A DNA stretch of 64,000 nucleotides from SB11 sp964584305 (GCA_964584305.1 CAZOZL010000001.1:62001-126000), one strand, 5' to 3'; shown: positions 52,501-60,937, counted from the first letter of the stretch. The notes: a model not told the origin generated them from the letters alone. Program-made: numbers and translations.

Positions 52501-52537
52501 TAATGAGGTTTATGGACAGGAGGCAAGCAATGATTAA
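49496..52537 (+). CDS. Large secreted amidohydrolase with tandem domains, first half degenerate
   Basis: I start at the ATG at 49496, which gives a signal peptide (KNKWLAAVLLIFLFP to QFAQ) and 1013 residues, and overlaps lutB by 11 nt. The protein has two amidohydrolase-like units. The first (about residues 20-450) ends in a KVGTLEKGKLANFII element but lacks an HxH metal motif at YVYASFIDIYSNYG. The second (about 560-1000) has H633-S-H635, then H794, H820 and an NSDDAEM motif with D874, so its metal site looks intact, and it ends KVGSIKVGKDADLVLW. The substrate is unknown. Its stop overlaps the start of a second amidohydrolase gene. Confidence 0.87.
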   Translation: MKNKWLAAVLLIFLFPIKQFAQTTFPTNGANNPQVTRYVFINANIQVSPQKFVAQGILEIEDGKIKAVKNKGEKYDTTAIVINLQGKYVYASFIDIYSNYGVPEHTVKKRKKPRDRNKTPQYQSNKKGAFGWNEAIKPETNAAALFSHDSKTASQLRQIGFGTVATFVHDGIARGTSVVTTLNGKSENKSIVVEQATANFSFKKGSSKQVYPTSLMGSMALLRQTFYDAQAYEKGTLEETNLSLKALNKQQQLPLVFQADSKWDIVRIQSIAKEFNKKFIIKTHGDEYQIIEQLKNKNAQFIIPLHFPQPIHIKTVFDETKTNFTNLRHAEMAAFNPYYLNQNKIAFAFTLSGLKNKKLFFKAIKETMRKGLDEKAVISALTTSPANFINIADKVGTLEKGKLANFIITDKKLFEKDAHLLENWVQGQKYFINAPQSHKITGKYKLFIANKQVATLTVKHKKNKLAIKSIVSSDSVSAVYYNSDKQQFSFSIKTGNETYKLTGWNAEQGRNEGIGSNKKGETFAWYAVEEGQAKTKNVKASRAKASPPVYSTIPYNYADKSKNTFMVRRGTIWTNEKEGVLTNTDVLVVKGKIVVVGEVSPEVLKKYGINDSRDIPVINGTGKHLTAGIVDEHSHIAIMGGVNEGSQTSTAEVRIGDVINPDDINIYRQLAGGVTTSQLLHGSANVIGGQSAVIKLKWGETPNEMKFEGAPGRIKFALGENVKQSNWGEKLTIRFPQTRMGVEQVFENFFTQAKEYENAWKDYKAKKIKKQPRKNLELEALLEVINGERLVSCHSYGQQEINMLMKVAERHGFKINIFTHVLEGYKVADKLKAHGAGASTFSDWWGYKYEVIEASAYNAALLNEAGVTTCINSDDAEMGRRLNQEAAKTVKYGGVSEEDALKMVTLNPAILMGIANKVGSIKVGKDADLVLWSGHPLSVYSKPVTTFIEGVVYFDIRKHQEAEVKLLQEKKELIQKMNEAIAKGKKGKQPDKKKEKLYRCDDNEVYGQEASND
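52518..52523 (+). promoter_or_regulatory. Strong Shine-Dalgarno sequence (AGGAGG)
   Basis: AGGAGG ends 6 nt before the ATG at 52530, inside the last codons of the upstream amidohydrolase gene. This supports the start choice, and is unusual because Bacteroidota mostly do not use Shine-Dalgarno pairing. Confidence 0.6.
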
Positions 52538-53774
52538 ATTAATAATCACACTTACAGTTGGCGTACTGCTTGTTGTTACAGCAACTGCACAAACGGATAG
52601 CACCGAAAAATGGTTTATCGGGGCAGATATTTATACAGCAACGGGGGCGGTATTTCCTAATGGAGCATTGGGCATAAAAAACGGAAAAATTATATACGTG
52701 GGGGCAAAACAGGGCGCAAATACTAATGAAGAGGTAGTTGATGTGAGCGGAAAAAAAATATACCCTGGTTTAATAGCCCTTAACACTAATTTAGGTTTAA
52801 CAGAAATAGAGGCGGTTCGCTCTACCCACGATTTTAAGGAGGTTGGGGCAAACAACGCTCATTTACGCTCGGTAATTGCTTTTAATACTGATAGTAGAGT
52901 GATGAAAACGGTGCTGGCAAACGGCATTTTGATGGCGCAGGTTTGTCCACAGGGAGGACTAATTTCGGGACAATCATCTGTAATGAAACTACAAGCCAGA
53001 AACTGGGAGGAAGCTATTTATTTGGCGGATAATGTAATACATATCCGCTGGGCAAACTATGATGGTAATAAAAAACAAACGAAAAAAGCAGCCCAGCAAA
53101 CACAACAATTAATAAACTGGTTACAACAAGCAAAAAGCTATGGATACCAATCAACCAAAGAAAAAAACCTGCGATACGAAGTCTTAAAAGAGGCAATTAA
53201 TGGAAACAAGAAAGTATTTGTTCATGCAAATGGAGCGCAAACTATTATAAACGCTATACACACCCTAAAACAGTTTAATATTACCCCCACAATAGTGGGC
53301 GGCAAGGAAAGTGGAACAATAACAGCATTACTAAAAAAGCATACTGTAAGCGTGGTTATTAGTAGAACGCAGAGCCTGCCCAACAATAGAGACGACAGCT
53401 ACCAAAACCCGTATGCCTTGCCCTATAAATTATGGAAAGACAGCGTAAAATTTGCTATCAGCGATATTAACTTTTGGGAGCAGCGCAATCTTCCTTTTCA
53501 GGCGGGGCAAGCGGCGGCTTTTGGGTTGCCCTATCAAGAAGCACTTAAAGCAATTACATTATACCCCGCACAACTGTTAGGGATAGATAAAACAACGGGT
53601 AGCTTGGTAGTGGGTAAAGACGCTACTTTTATTATATCAAAAGGCGATGTGTTGGATATGCGAAGCAGCATAATAGAGCAAGCCTATATACAAGGCAAGC
53701 AGGTAAATTTAACCAATCCGCAAAAAGAATTATATAAAAAGTTTAAGGCGATTGTTTTGCCCGATAAAGAATAA
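52530..53774 (+). CDS. Secreted amidohydrolase-like protein lacking the metal site
   Basis: The ATG at 52530, preceded by AGGAGG, gives a 414-residue product with signal peptide (IKLIITLTVGVLLVVTATAQ). Earlier in-frame ATGs would put extra residues before the signal. The fold is amidohydrolase-like: a beta-sandwich start (IYTATGAVFPNGALGIKNGKI) and an end TTGSLVVGKDATFIISKGDV. The expected metal-binding HxH is absent; the site reads KIYPGLIALNTNLGLTE. It is therefore probably a non-catalytic partner of the larger amidohydrolase encoded directly upstream with an 8-nt overlap. Confidence 0.85.
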   Translation: MIKLIITLTVGVLLVVTATAQTDSTEKWFIGADIYTATGAVFPNGALGIKNGKIIYVGAKQGANTNEEVVDVSGKKIYPGLIALNTNLGLTEIEAVRSTHDFKEVGANNAHLRSVIAFNTDSRVMKTVLANGILMAQVCPQGGLISGQSSVMKLQARNWEEAIYLADNVIHIRWANYDGNKKQTKKAAQQTQQLINWLQQAKSYGYQSTKEKNLRYEVLKEAINGNKKVFVHANGAQTIINAIHTLKQFNITPTIVGGKESGTITALLKKHTVSVVISRTQSLPNNRDDSYQNPYALPYKLWKDSVKFAISDINFWEQRNLPFQAGQAAAFGLPYQEALKAITLYPAQLLGIDKTTGSLVVGKDATFIISKGDVLDMRSSIIEQAYIQGKQVNLTNPQKELYKKFKAIVLPDKE

Positions 53775-53783
53775 ATTTTGTAC

Positions 53784-54245
53784 ATGAAAAAAATAATGCT
53801 CCTTTTATTTACAGTCGCTTTTTGCTTTACAGCAAAAGCACAAACAGACTCTATACAATTAGCCAAAAACATTATTGAGGCGATAAAAAGCGGCAAAGTA
53901 GAAAACCTGCAAAAACTGGTTGCTGCACCTGCCGTTTATAAAGCAAAGTTTAAAGAAACAGAAGGCTTAACCGATGAGCAAATTATTGAGAAAACAAGCA
54001 ATAGTCCAAAACTAATAGCCGATTTTGAAGGCTTGCTTGCCAAAGCCAAAGAGAAGAAAATAGACTTGGGAAGGATACTGTTTGAAAGCACTACAATAGA
54101 CCCAATGCCTGGGGGCTTTGGGGTGAGTATTAAGTTTTCGGTAGGAGAAAAAACAGGGAAAATAGCGGTTTCGACTATGAAGCATAACGGCAACTGGTAT
54201 TTAATGGAGATAATTCTTACCAGCAGAGCGTTTAGAGATTTTTAA
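53784..54245 (+). CDS. Small exported protein of unknown function
   Basis: A 153-residue protein from the ATG at 53784, with signal peptide (KKIMLLLFTVAFCFTAKAQ). The mature part is mixed helix then strand (NIIEAIKSGKVENLQKLVAAP, IDPMPGGFGVSIKFSVGEK, GNWYLMEIIL) and resembles small SnoaL/lumazine-binding-like periplasmic proteins, but I do not recognise a family with certainty. It lies 9 nt downstream of the amidohydrolase pair and probably shares their operon. No catalytic motif is seen. Confidence 0.7.
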   Translation: MKKIMLLLFTVAFCFTAKAQTDSIQLAKNIIEAIKSGKVENLQKLVAAPAVYKAKFKETEGLTDEQIIEKTSNSPKLIADFEGLLAKAKEKKIDLGRILFESTTIDPMPGGFGVSIKFSVGEKTGKIAVSTMKHNGNWYLMEIILTSRAFRDF

Positions 54246-54590
54246 AATAGCCTTTATTCGCTGTTAGTTAGTGGTCTTTAGCTGCTGCGCCTTGTTGTCT
54301 TGAGCGGAGTCGAAAGGCATGGCAGGCAGGCAATTGTGTGTGTTAGTGTGGGGCAAAAGATTGCCGCGCAATGACGATACAGGCGAGTTAAATTAACCCT
54401 TACCAATGTATTGCAATTTTTACCTGTACCACAATTTGGCTTCCCCTTAAGAGGGAAGGGTACTTATTGGGTAGTGCTAAATAGTTAATTTGGAAGAGGG
54501 GTTTCATACCAGTACAATACTGGCGAAGGAAATGCCTGAATGGGATACTATCACAATATGCCATTTAAAAAAGAGGGTGTTAAACGCAGG
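54246..54590. other. Intergenic region packed with repeat fragments
   Basis: No gene was found. It contains a CTTGAGCGGAGTCGAAAGGC-like repeat near 54299-54319, a partial end of the CATTGCG-type element near 54366-54377, and an inverted copy of the 78-nt repeat at 54393-54470. Between the last and the unknown gene at 54591 nothing else is recognisable. Confidence 0.6.
54393..54470 (-). repeat. 78-nt dispersed repeat, inverted copy
   Basis: The sequence from 54393 to 54470 is the reverse complement, with a few changes, of the copies at 62625-62702 and 62764-62840. The core hairpin CTTCCCCTTAAGAGGGAAG is shared. Flanking GCGAGTTAAATTAA (54382-54395) is also conserved beside the copy at 62702. 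Confidence 0.75.
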
Positions 54591-54995
54591 TTATTCTATT
54601 TGTAAATCAGGTCTTTTTGACTTTATGAAATCTATGGATTTTTGAAGGTATATGCCTAATGGTATAGTTATATCGCCATTTCCACCACCAATATAAATTT
54701 TTAGAGAACGCCCTTTTTTAACCGTTTTTATTTGTAAAATCTCTGAATAGGGTACTCTTGTTAGCCCGTAGTCGCCACCGCCCAAATGCTCAACATTTAT
54801 TATCTGGTGATTGGTAAGTACAAATGTTTGTCCTTCTATTTCTCTTTTTTTAAAAAAACTTGTTCGGAGGATATCCCATTCAAGGATAAACTTATGTTCA
54901 AGGACTTCTCCTTTATAGGAGTGGATATAATCCATATTTTCAACCCTTACTACATAGGTAGCTTCCCAAAATTTGCCATAAATAAACGCAGTCAT
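54591..54995 (-). CDS. Conserved-looking protein of unknown function
   Basis: A 134-residue protein with no signal peptide and no transmembrane helix. Strand-rich pattern (WEATYVVRVENMDY, FVLTNHQIINVEHLG, SLKIYIGGGNGDITI) suggests a single PH-like or similar beta domain; the C-terminus has a short helix (YLQKSIDFIKSKRP). I cannot assign a family. It is monocistronic between repeat-rich DNA and a divergent GT-C gene. Confidence 0.6.
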   Translation of the reverse strand: MTAFIYGKFWEATYVVRVENMDYIHSYKGEVLEHKFILEWDILRTSFFKKREIEGQTFVLTNHQIINVEHLGGGDYGLTRVPYSEILQIKTVKKGRSLKIYIGGGNGDITIPLGIYLQKSIDFIKSKRPDLQIE

Positions 54996-55077
54996 GATAA
55001 AATGAAAATGATTTATTTTGCAATAGTAGGTTTTTTTGTCAAAAAAGGAAAATTATTTCATTTACTTTTGAAATATT

Positions 55078-56595
55078 GTGCAAATAACACAATTCATACA
55101 GCGGCACAGAGGCGGCATAGTATTGCTAATACTATTGTTTCCGCTTTGTTTTTCGGGTATTCGCCAAAATCACGATTGGGGAGATGATTTTGCACAATAT
55201 ATCCATCAAGCCCAGTGTATTACCGAGGGACAATCGACTTTAGAAACGGGTTATCTTTATAATAAAAGCTACGCTATGCTTGGTCCAAAGGCTTACCCTG
55301 CGGGGTTTCCCTTGTTGCTAAGTCCGGTATATGCTGTTTTTGGGAATAATATTACTGTTTTTAATATCTATATATCCCTTTGGCTAATTTTAGCAGGCTT
55401 TATATGGTACTTGGTGTTGCGCCGCTACCACAGTGAGTTAGTAGCGGTATTGTTATCGCTAATTTGGTGCTGGCATCCGTGGGTATTAGAGTTTAAAACC
55501 GAAGTGGTGGCTGATATTCCTTTCACCGCTTTGTTGGGTGTATTGGTATTACTGCACCAAAGGGGTTTTATGCGCTATCAAACAGAAAACCGCAAAGCCT
55601 CTTTGCTCAAGGCAACAATTATGGGTTTGGTAGCGGGATTATTAGTAGCTGTAAAAATGCAAGGGTGGGCAGTTATTGTAGCTCTTTTTGCCTTTACCGT
55701 GCTGAATAGTGGCATCGGCTTGCGCCGTCCATACTCTGCTAAAGCGGCACTCTTTCCGTTGATAATAGTTGTGGTAGTGAGTCTTTTCACTTGCTTTATT
55801 CTTATTAACTATGGTATTGGCAGGGTAGGGTTAAGTGATATATTAAGCTATAACAACAACTTTTTGGGCGAGTCTATTTGGGTATCAATACGTGAAAACC
55901 TGAACTATTACACCCTTTTGGTACAAGATTTTTTCCAGCGTAGTAAACCCACGTGGAAAGTTTTTCCCTTGCTCACTCAAGCTCTTGTTTTGGCATTGTG
56001 CAGCATTGGTTTGCTAAAACAAGTGGCACACAAACGCCCGCTTTTGCTGTGGGTATTTACCGCATATATAGGTTTGCTATTGGTGTATCCATACAGAGGT
56101 TCGGGGTTTCGGTTTTTACTGCCCGTTGCACCTATTATTTTGCATTTTGCTACACAAGGTTTTAAAAGCATTAATTGGGGGTTTGTGCTTCCAGCAAAAG
56201 TTTGGGCAGTAGGGCTAACACTTATTTTGCTACTGCAATTTTTACCCGAGCAAGTTGCTGCTATTAAAACAGCAAAAAACAATTTTGCAGGCACACAAGA
56301 ACAAGAAAGTATTGAGGCGTTTAATTTTATCGCACAAAACACACCAAAACAAGCGGTAATTTTATTTAAAAAGCCCCGTGCTTTGGCACTATATACACAA
56401 CGAAAATCATTTGCTGTACACCCTGCTGATAGTAACGTTGAAGACGATATTAAGCGTTTTAAAGCAAATTACATTCTTATCCATACTGAAATATCACCAG
56501 ATATGGAGCGTGAATACGCTAAAAACCACCCTCAAAAGTGGAGTAGTATTTGGCACAATTCTAAGTTTATATTGTATGCTAAAAAAGTACGTTAA
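55078..56595 (+). CDS. Polytopic GT-C-type membrane glycosyltransferase (GT39-like)
   Basis: A 505-residue membrane protein starting at GTG 55078. About ten hydrophobic segments lie between residues 12 and 410. The first extracytoplasmic loop holds the acidic motif NHDWGDDFAQYIHQAQ, equivalent to the catalytic DD/DE loop of ArnT and protein O-mannosyltransferases, and is followed by a PAYPAGFPLLLSP-type repeat found in such enzymes. The C-terminal ~90 residues are soluble (FIAQNTPKQAVILFKKPRAL). It presumably transfers a sugar from a polyprenyl-phosphate donor. No donor synthase is adjacent; the closest is at 38330. Confidence 0.85.
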   Translation: MQITQFIQRHRGGIVLLILLFPLCFSGIRQNHDWGDDFAQYIHQAQCITEGQSTLETGYLYNKSYAMLGPKAYPAGFPLLLSPVYAVFGNNITVFNIYISLWLILAGFIWYLVLRRYHSELVAVLLSLIWCWHPWVLEFKTEVVADIPFTALLGVLVLLHQRGFMRYQTENRKASLLKATIMGLVAGLLVAVKMQGWAVIVALFAFTVLNSGIGLRRPYSAKAALFPLIIVVVVSLFTCFILINYGIGRVGLSDILSYNNNFLGESIWVSIRENLNYYTLLVQDFFQRSKPTWKVFPLLTQALVLALCSIGLLKQVAHKRPLLLWVFTAYIGLLLVYPYRGSGFRFLLPVAPIILHFATQGFKSINWGFVLPAKVWAVGLTLILLLQFLPEQVAAIKTAKNNFAGTQEQESIEAFNFIAQNTPKQAVILFKKPRALALYTQRKSFAVHPADSNVEDDIKRFKANYILIHTEISPDMEREYAKNHPQKWSSIWHNSKFILYAKKVR

Positions 56596-56637
56596 TCAGG
56601 GCTTTTTACCTAACTTTGCGCCCGTTTTAAAATAGAT

Positions 56638-57678
56638 ATGCTAAAAGCCAATTGGTGGAAATATTTGGGTGCTGCGCTAATATTATATTCAATAATAGCG
56701 GGGTTGTACATTCCGTTAGGGGCGGGTATAATGGAAGTTACCCCCTCTGAATTAAAGCAAGGGCAAAGCAATACTATTCTTATCACAGGGAAAAGCACAA
56801 ATTTTAGTGCGCAACAAAACAGCCTAAAAGTTTGGATTAAGCAGGGTGAAAACATTATTTGCTCACAAAAACTACTGGTAAATAGTAACGACAAGGTGGC
56901 TGTCATTTTTGAAGTTCCAACGTTAGACATCAAAGCCCCCCTAAACTTAGTAATAAACAATGATGAAGACGGGACAATAGTAATGAGCAATGCTTTTTGG
57001 TTTAATGCTTCAGAAAATGGCGAGCGTTTTACCAAGTTTGGCACTTGCGATACTAAAGTAACCAATACAGAAGCTAATGAAACCAGCTTCCCTTTCTTAA
57101 AAATATTATTTCAGACCATTCGCAATTTATTCTACCATGTACCTATGTGGTTTAGCATGATAGCCGTTTTAATTGGTGGAATGGTGTATAGCATTGTGTA
57201 CCTAAAAAGCGGCATGAAAGAGCATGATATTGTTGCCACACAGCTAACAGGTGTAGCCATGTTATTAGGCGTTATGGGTATTTTAACGGGTATGCTGTGG
57301 GCTCGCTTTACGTGGGGACAACCGTGGCCCAACGACCCGAAACTAAACAGCGTAGCCATAGGGATGCTGATGTACTCTGCCTATTTTATTTTACGTGGAG
57401 CGATAGACGATGAGGAGAAAAAAGCACGTATAGCAGCAGTTACCAATGTGTTTTTCTTCCCTATTTTTATAGTATTAATTTTTGTACTGCCCCGCCTCAC
57501 CAGTTCATTGCACCCAGGTAATGGCGGCAACCCAGGGTTTGGCAGTTATGATTTAGATGCTACCATGCGCATGGTGTTTTATCCTGCGGTATTGGGGTGG
57601 ATATTGTTTGCCTATTGGATAGCGAACTTAAAAATTAGAGTTAAAAAATTAGAAGCCTTAAACGATGATGAAGACTAA
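56638..57678 (+). CDS. ccsA: CcsA/CcmC-type heme-handling cytochrome c biogenesis protein
   Basis: A 346-residue membrane protein. TM1 (about residues 10-29) is followed by a ~130-residue extracytoplasmic insert of Ig-like strand pattern (VTPSELKQGQSNTILITG), then five further helices. Loop and membrane features correspond to CcmC (WYSMIAVL-like segment, VATQLTGVAML, LWARFTWGQPWPNDPKLNS). The WWD motif is altered: the core is TWGQPWPNDPK rather than WG-x-WWxWD. His residues H167 and H195 region flank it and could ligate heme. It is first in a four-gene cytochrome c maturation operon (ccsA, ccmD, ccmE, ccmF), overlapping ccmD by 14 nt. Confidence 0.85.
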   Translation: MLKANWWKYLGAALILYSIIAGLYIPLGAGIMEVTPSELKQGQSNTILITGKSTNFSAQQNSLKVWIKQGENIICSQKLLVNSNDKVAVIFEVPTLDIKAPLNLVINNDEDGTIVMSNAFWFNASENGERFTKFGTCDTKVTNTEANETSFPFLKILFQTIRNLFYHVPMWFSMIAVLIGGMVYSIVYLKSGMKEHDIVATQLTGVAMLLGVMGILTGMLWARFTWGQPWPNDPKLNSVAIGMLMYSAYFILRGAIDDEEKKARIAAVTNVFFFPIFIVLIFVLPRLTSSLHPGNGGNPGFGSYDLDATMRMVFYPAVLGWILFAYWIANLKIRVKKLEALNDDED

Positions 57679-57880
57679 ACGTATTTTTAGTATAATTTTT
57701 GCGCTATTGCTTAGTAGCTTTGCTTTTGGGCAGGATGCGGCAATGGAGCTGGCAGGAGAAGACAAATACAACGTAGTGATAGGCGTTTTAAGCGTAATTT
57801 TTTTATGTATTGTTATTTATTTAATAGTTTTAGATAGAAAAATAAGACGCTTAGAAAAACAAAAGAAACAAAAAAATTAA
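57665..57880 (+). CDS. ccmD: CcmD-like small membrane protein
   Basis: A 71-residue protein with a cleavable-looking N-terminal segment (RIFSIIFALLLSSFAFGQ), then a transmembrane helix (about residues 36-57) and a basic, Lys-rich tail (RKIRRLEKQKKQKN). Size, topology and position between ccsA and ccmE fit CcmD, which in proteobacteria stabilises the heme-loading CcmC-CcmE complex. The start overlaps ccsA by 14 nt, and ccmE begins 4 nt after its stop. Confidence 0.75.
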   Translation: MMKTKRIFSIIFALLLSSFAFGQDAAMELAGEDKYNVVIGVLSVIFLCIVIYLIVLDRKIRRLEKQKKQKN

Positions 57881-57884
57881 AGGT

Positions 57885-58292
57885 ATGAAAACATCGTATA
57901 TAGTAGCAATTATATTAGTAGCCTCGCTTATTGGGATAATTATTTCAATGTATGGCAATACTACCGAGTATGCTACTTTTGAAACCGCCAATAAAAACCA
58001 AGGCACTATTTACCATATTGTGGGGCATCTTGACCGTACCAAACCGCAGGTGTATGATGAGCTGAAAGACCCGAATTACTTTGAGTTTTATTTAAAAGAC
58101 AGCTTAAACAATGTGAGCAAAGTAGTGTATCGCAAGCCCCGCCCGCAAGATTTTGAGCGGAGTGAAAATGTGGTAATAAAGGGCAAAATGAAGGGCGAAG
58201 TATTTGAAGCTAAAGAGATTTTGCTAAAATGCCCAAGTAAATACAATGAAACTGAAGTAGATATTACCGCCCAAGCTGCTAAAGAGTACTAA
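57885..58292 (+). CDS. ccmE: CcmE heme chaperone, CxxxY type
   Basis: A 135-residue membrane-anchored OB-fold protein. TM is about residues 5-25; the OB-fold follows (GTIYHIVGHLDRTK, EFYLKDSLNNVSKVVYR, KGKMKGEVFEAKEILLKCPSKYNE). The classical heme-binding site of E. coli CcmE is HxxxY in an LAKHDENY context. Here the equivalent site is C-P-S-K-Y (KCPSKYNE), so the covalent heme ligand is a Cys, the variant described for Desulfovibrio and some archaea. CcmF starts with a 1-nt overlap at its stop. No ccmG or ccmH lies in the window. Confidence 0.88.
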   Translation: MKTSYIVAIILVASLIGIIISMYGNTTEYATFETANKNQGTIYHIVGHLDRTKPQVYDELKDPNYFEFYLKDSLNNVSKVVYRKPRPQDFERSENVVIKGKMKGEVFEAKEILLKCPSKYNETEVDITAQAAKEY

Positions 58293-60937
58293 TGGAAGAA
58301 AACATAGTAACTTATGTGAACGAGCATATTGCCATAGGCAACTGGGGTAAATTCTCGATATATGTGGCTATGGCTGCCGCTTTTTTTTCTGCATTTAGCT
58401 ATTTTCTTTCTTTTAAAGGGACTGCCAATAGTAGCTTTTGGCGCAATATGGGCAGGGCAGGATTTTTTGTCCATTCAGCGGCTGTAATTGCAATATTTAC
58501 CATCCTTTTCTTTATCATACAAAAACATTATTTCGAGTATCAATATGCGTGGCAACACTCCTCAAAAGTACTGCCGCTAAAATATATGATATCCTGTTTT
58601 TGGGAAGGGCAAGAAGGCAGCTTTTTACTGTGGATGGTGTGGCATATGGTAATTGGTAATATACTCATTTTCACGGCGCGCACTTGGGAGAAGCCTGTAA
58701 TGACTATTATGGCTATTGCCCAAATAATGCTAAGTACTATGCTATTGGGCATAGAGTTTTATGGCACTAAAATAGGCAGCAGCCCTTTTGAACTGCTACG
58801 CAATGTTACGGAAGCCCCTATATTTTCCCGTCCTGATTATTTAAATTTTATTAAAGACGGTAATGGGCTAAACCCCTTGCTACAAAACTATTGGATGGTG
58901 ATACATCCGCCTACCTTATTTTTTGGTTTTGCAACCACCATAGTTCCTTTTGCCTACGCCGTTTCTGCATTGTGGACACGCCGCTATACAGGCTGGGTAA
59001 AACCCGCTTTGCCTTGGGCATTGGTGGGTGTGATGGTATTAGGCGCAGGTGTTATAATGGGTGGTTTTTGGGCGTACGAGTCATTAACCTTTGGCGGTTA
59101 CTGGGCTTGGGATCCTGTGGAAAATGCCTCGCTAATTCCGTGGCTCATACTTATTGCCACCGTCCATTTAATGTTAATTTATAAATCGACGGGAAATGCG
59201 CTATACAGCACCTATTTATTTGCCATATTCTCGTTTTTGCTGGTACTGTATGCTACTTTTTTAACCCGTAGCGGTGTATTGGGCAATACCTCTGTACACT
59301 CGTTTACAGACTTGGGAATGTCGGGACAGTTATTGGTATTTCTTTTTATATTTCTTTGGCTGCCTACTTATGTTACCTTACAAAAAGCGGTACTACGATA
59401 TGGATACTTGGGCGTTACTATTTTGGTTTTTGTGCTAAGCTATATATATGGCGAGCAAAAAGCCTTTTTTATTCCCTATGTGCTGATAACCCTTTTCTTT
59501 TTCTTTAAAAATATTTACACCGTTAATCCCATAAAAGGTAAAGAAGAGGATTTTAGCTCTCGTGAGTTTTGGATGTTTATAGGCTCAATAGTATTTATTA
59601 TTTCGGGGATGCACGTAATTATTAGTACATCGCTGCCCGTATTTAATAAATTAGGAGTGCCCGAAGCCATTAACTTTGTAAGCGATGGCATTAACAATGT
59701 TTTTGGCACTGATATAGCCCCAAAAACCGATTTTGCCCCCCCCAGTAATGTTATTGCTTATTATAATAAATGGCAATTGCCTTTTGCTTTAATAATAGCT
59801 ATGCTTACTGCGGTTACACAGTTTTTAAAGTATAAAAAAACCAAGCAAAAACACTATGCCAACAATATTATTATAAGCCTATCCATTAGCCTTTTAGTTA
59901 CTGCTACTTGTTTCTTTATTTTTAAAATAAAAGCCCCTTCTATAACAGAAGGAATGCTATATGCCTTGTTATTATTATCATCGGTATTTGCCGTGGTAGG
60001 CAATTTATATTATGCTATAAAAGTAGTAAAGGGCAAGTGGCAATTTAGCGGCGCATCAGTAGCACATATAGGCTTTGGTTTATTATTGGTGGGGGTATTA
60101 GTTTCATCAGCCAATAAAACATCTATTTCTATAAATTATAGCGGTGCAGATTTAGGAGAAAACTTTGACGAGCAAAGCCAAAAAGAACATATTTTATTGT
60201 TTAAAAATGTGCCTACTCCCATGCAAGGGTATATTGTAACCTATGTAGGCGACTCTGTTGCCGAACCTGATAATTTCTTTAAAATTAATTTTGAGCGATT
60301 GGATGCAGATAGTGTGCCAACGGGTGAGAAATTCCAGCTACTGCCCAACTCGCAAAAAAACCCTAAAATGGGCTTAGTTTCTAATCCAGATACCAAGCAT
60401 TACCTTACCCACGATATATATACCTATGTATCATCTGTTCCTGATAAAGAGAACAATAAAAACCGCCCTTATGAGCAGTTTTACCAAGATAGTATAGCAA
60501 TGGGCGACACCATTATTACCAACAATGCTAAGGTAATTTTGGACGGGATAAGTGTGCCTGAAAATGGCAGTGACAAAAACGATTTAATGGTAGCTGCTAA
60601 TATGCGAGTAATTACCTTGTATGATACCATAGCGGTAGCACCACAGTTTATGCTGGCGGGTGATGTAAGGGTTAGCCCTGATTTGGAAGTATATGCTGCT
60701 GATATAAAGATAAAATTTGCTAATATTATTCCTCCCGACTCAGCAAGTAATACCCCTGCTGTATTTGCATTTGTAGTTTCTGAACGTCCTTTTATTAGAG
60801 ACTATGTAGTAATGATGGCTAAGAAATTCCCCTATATTAATCTTGTATGGGGCGGCACTATTATTATGGTTATAGGCTTTTTCATGTCTATTGTTCGCAG
60901 AGTTAAGGAGTACCGCAAAGAGCTGGCAAAGGTGTAA
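58292..60937 (+). CDS. ccmF: CcmF-type cytochrome c heme lyase
   Basis: An 881-residue protein with about fourteen membrane helices in the first 620 residues, and the WWD-family tryptophan-rich signature FGGYWAWDPVENASLIPW near residue 270. Heme-binding His residues flank this loop (WMVIHPPTLFFGFA upstream, NTSVHSFTDLG downstream). It ligates heme to apocytochrome c. The second half contains a ~250-residue extracytoplasmic domain (about residues 620-850) before a final helix, longer than in E. coli CcmF, as usual for this phylum. It follows CcmE with a 1-nt overlap, completing the maturation set. Confidence 0.95.
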   Translation: MEENIVTYVNEHIAIGNWGKFSIYVAMAAAFFSAFSYFLSFKGTANSSFWRNMGRAGFFVHSAAVIAIFTILFFIIQKHYFEYQYAWQHSSKVLPLKYMISCFWEGQEGSFLLWMVWHMVIGNILIFTARTWEKPVMTIMAIAQIMLSTMLLGIEFYGTKIGSSPFELLRNVTEAPIFSRPDYLNFIKDGNGLNPLLQNYWMVIHPPTLFFGFATTIVPFAYAVSALWTRRYTGWVKPALPWALVGVMVLGAGVIMGGFWAYESLTFGGYWAWDPVENASLIPWLILIATVHLMLIYKSTGNALYSTYLFAIFSFLLVLYATFLTRSGVLGNTSVHSFTDLGMSGQLLVFLFIFLWLPTYVTLQKAVLRYGYLGVTILVFVLSYIYGEQKAFFIPYVLITLFFFFKNIYTVNPIKGKEEDFSSREFWMFIGSIVFIISGMHVIISTSLPVFNKLGVPEAINFVSDGINNVFGTDIAPKTDFAPPSNVIAYYNKWQLPFALIIAMLTAVTQFLKYKKTKQKHYANNIIISLSISLLVTATCFFIFKIKAPSITEGMLYALLLLSSVFAVVGNLYYAIKVVKGKWQFSGASVAHIGFGLLLVGVLVSSANKTSISINYSGADLGENFDEQSQKEHILLFKNVPTPMQGYIVTYVGDSVAEPDNFFKINFERLDADSVPTGEKFQLLPNSQKNPKMGLVSNPDTKHYLTHDIYTYVSSVPDKENNKNRPYEQFYQDSIAMGDTIITNNAKVILDGISVPENGSDKNDLMVAANMRVITLYDTIAVAPQFMLAGDVRVSPDLEVYAADIKIKFANIIPPDSASNTPAVFAFVVSERPFIRDYVVMMAKKFPYINLVWGGTIIMVIGFFMSIVRRVKEYRKELAKV

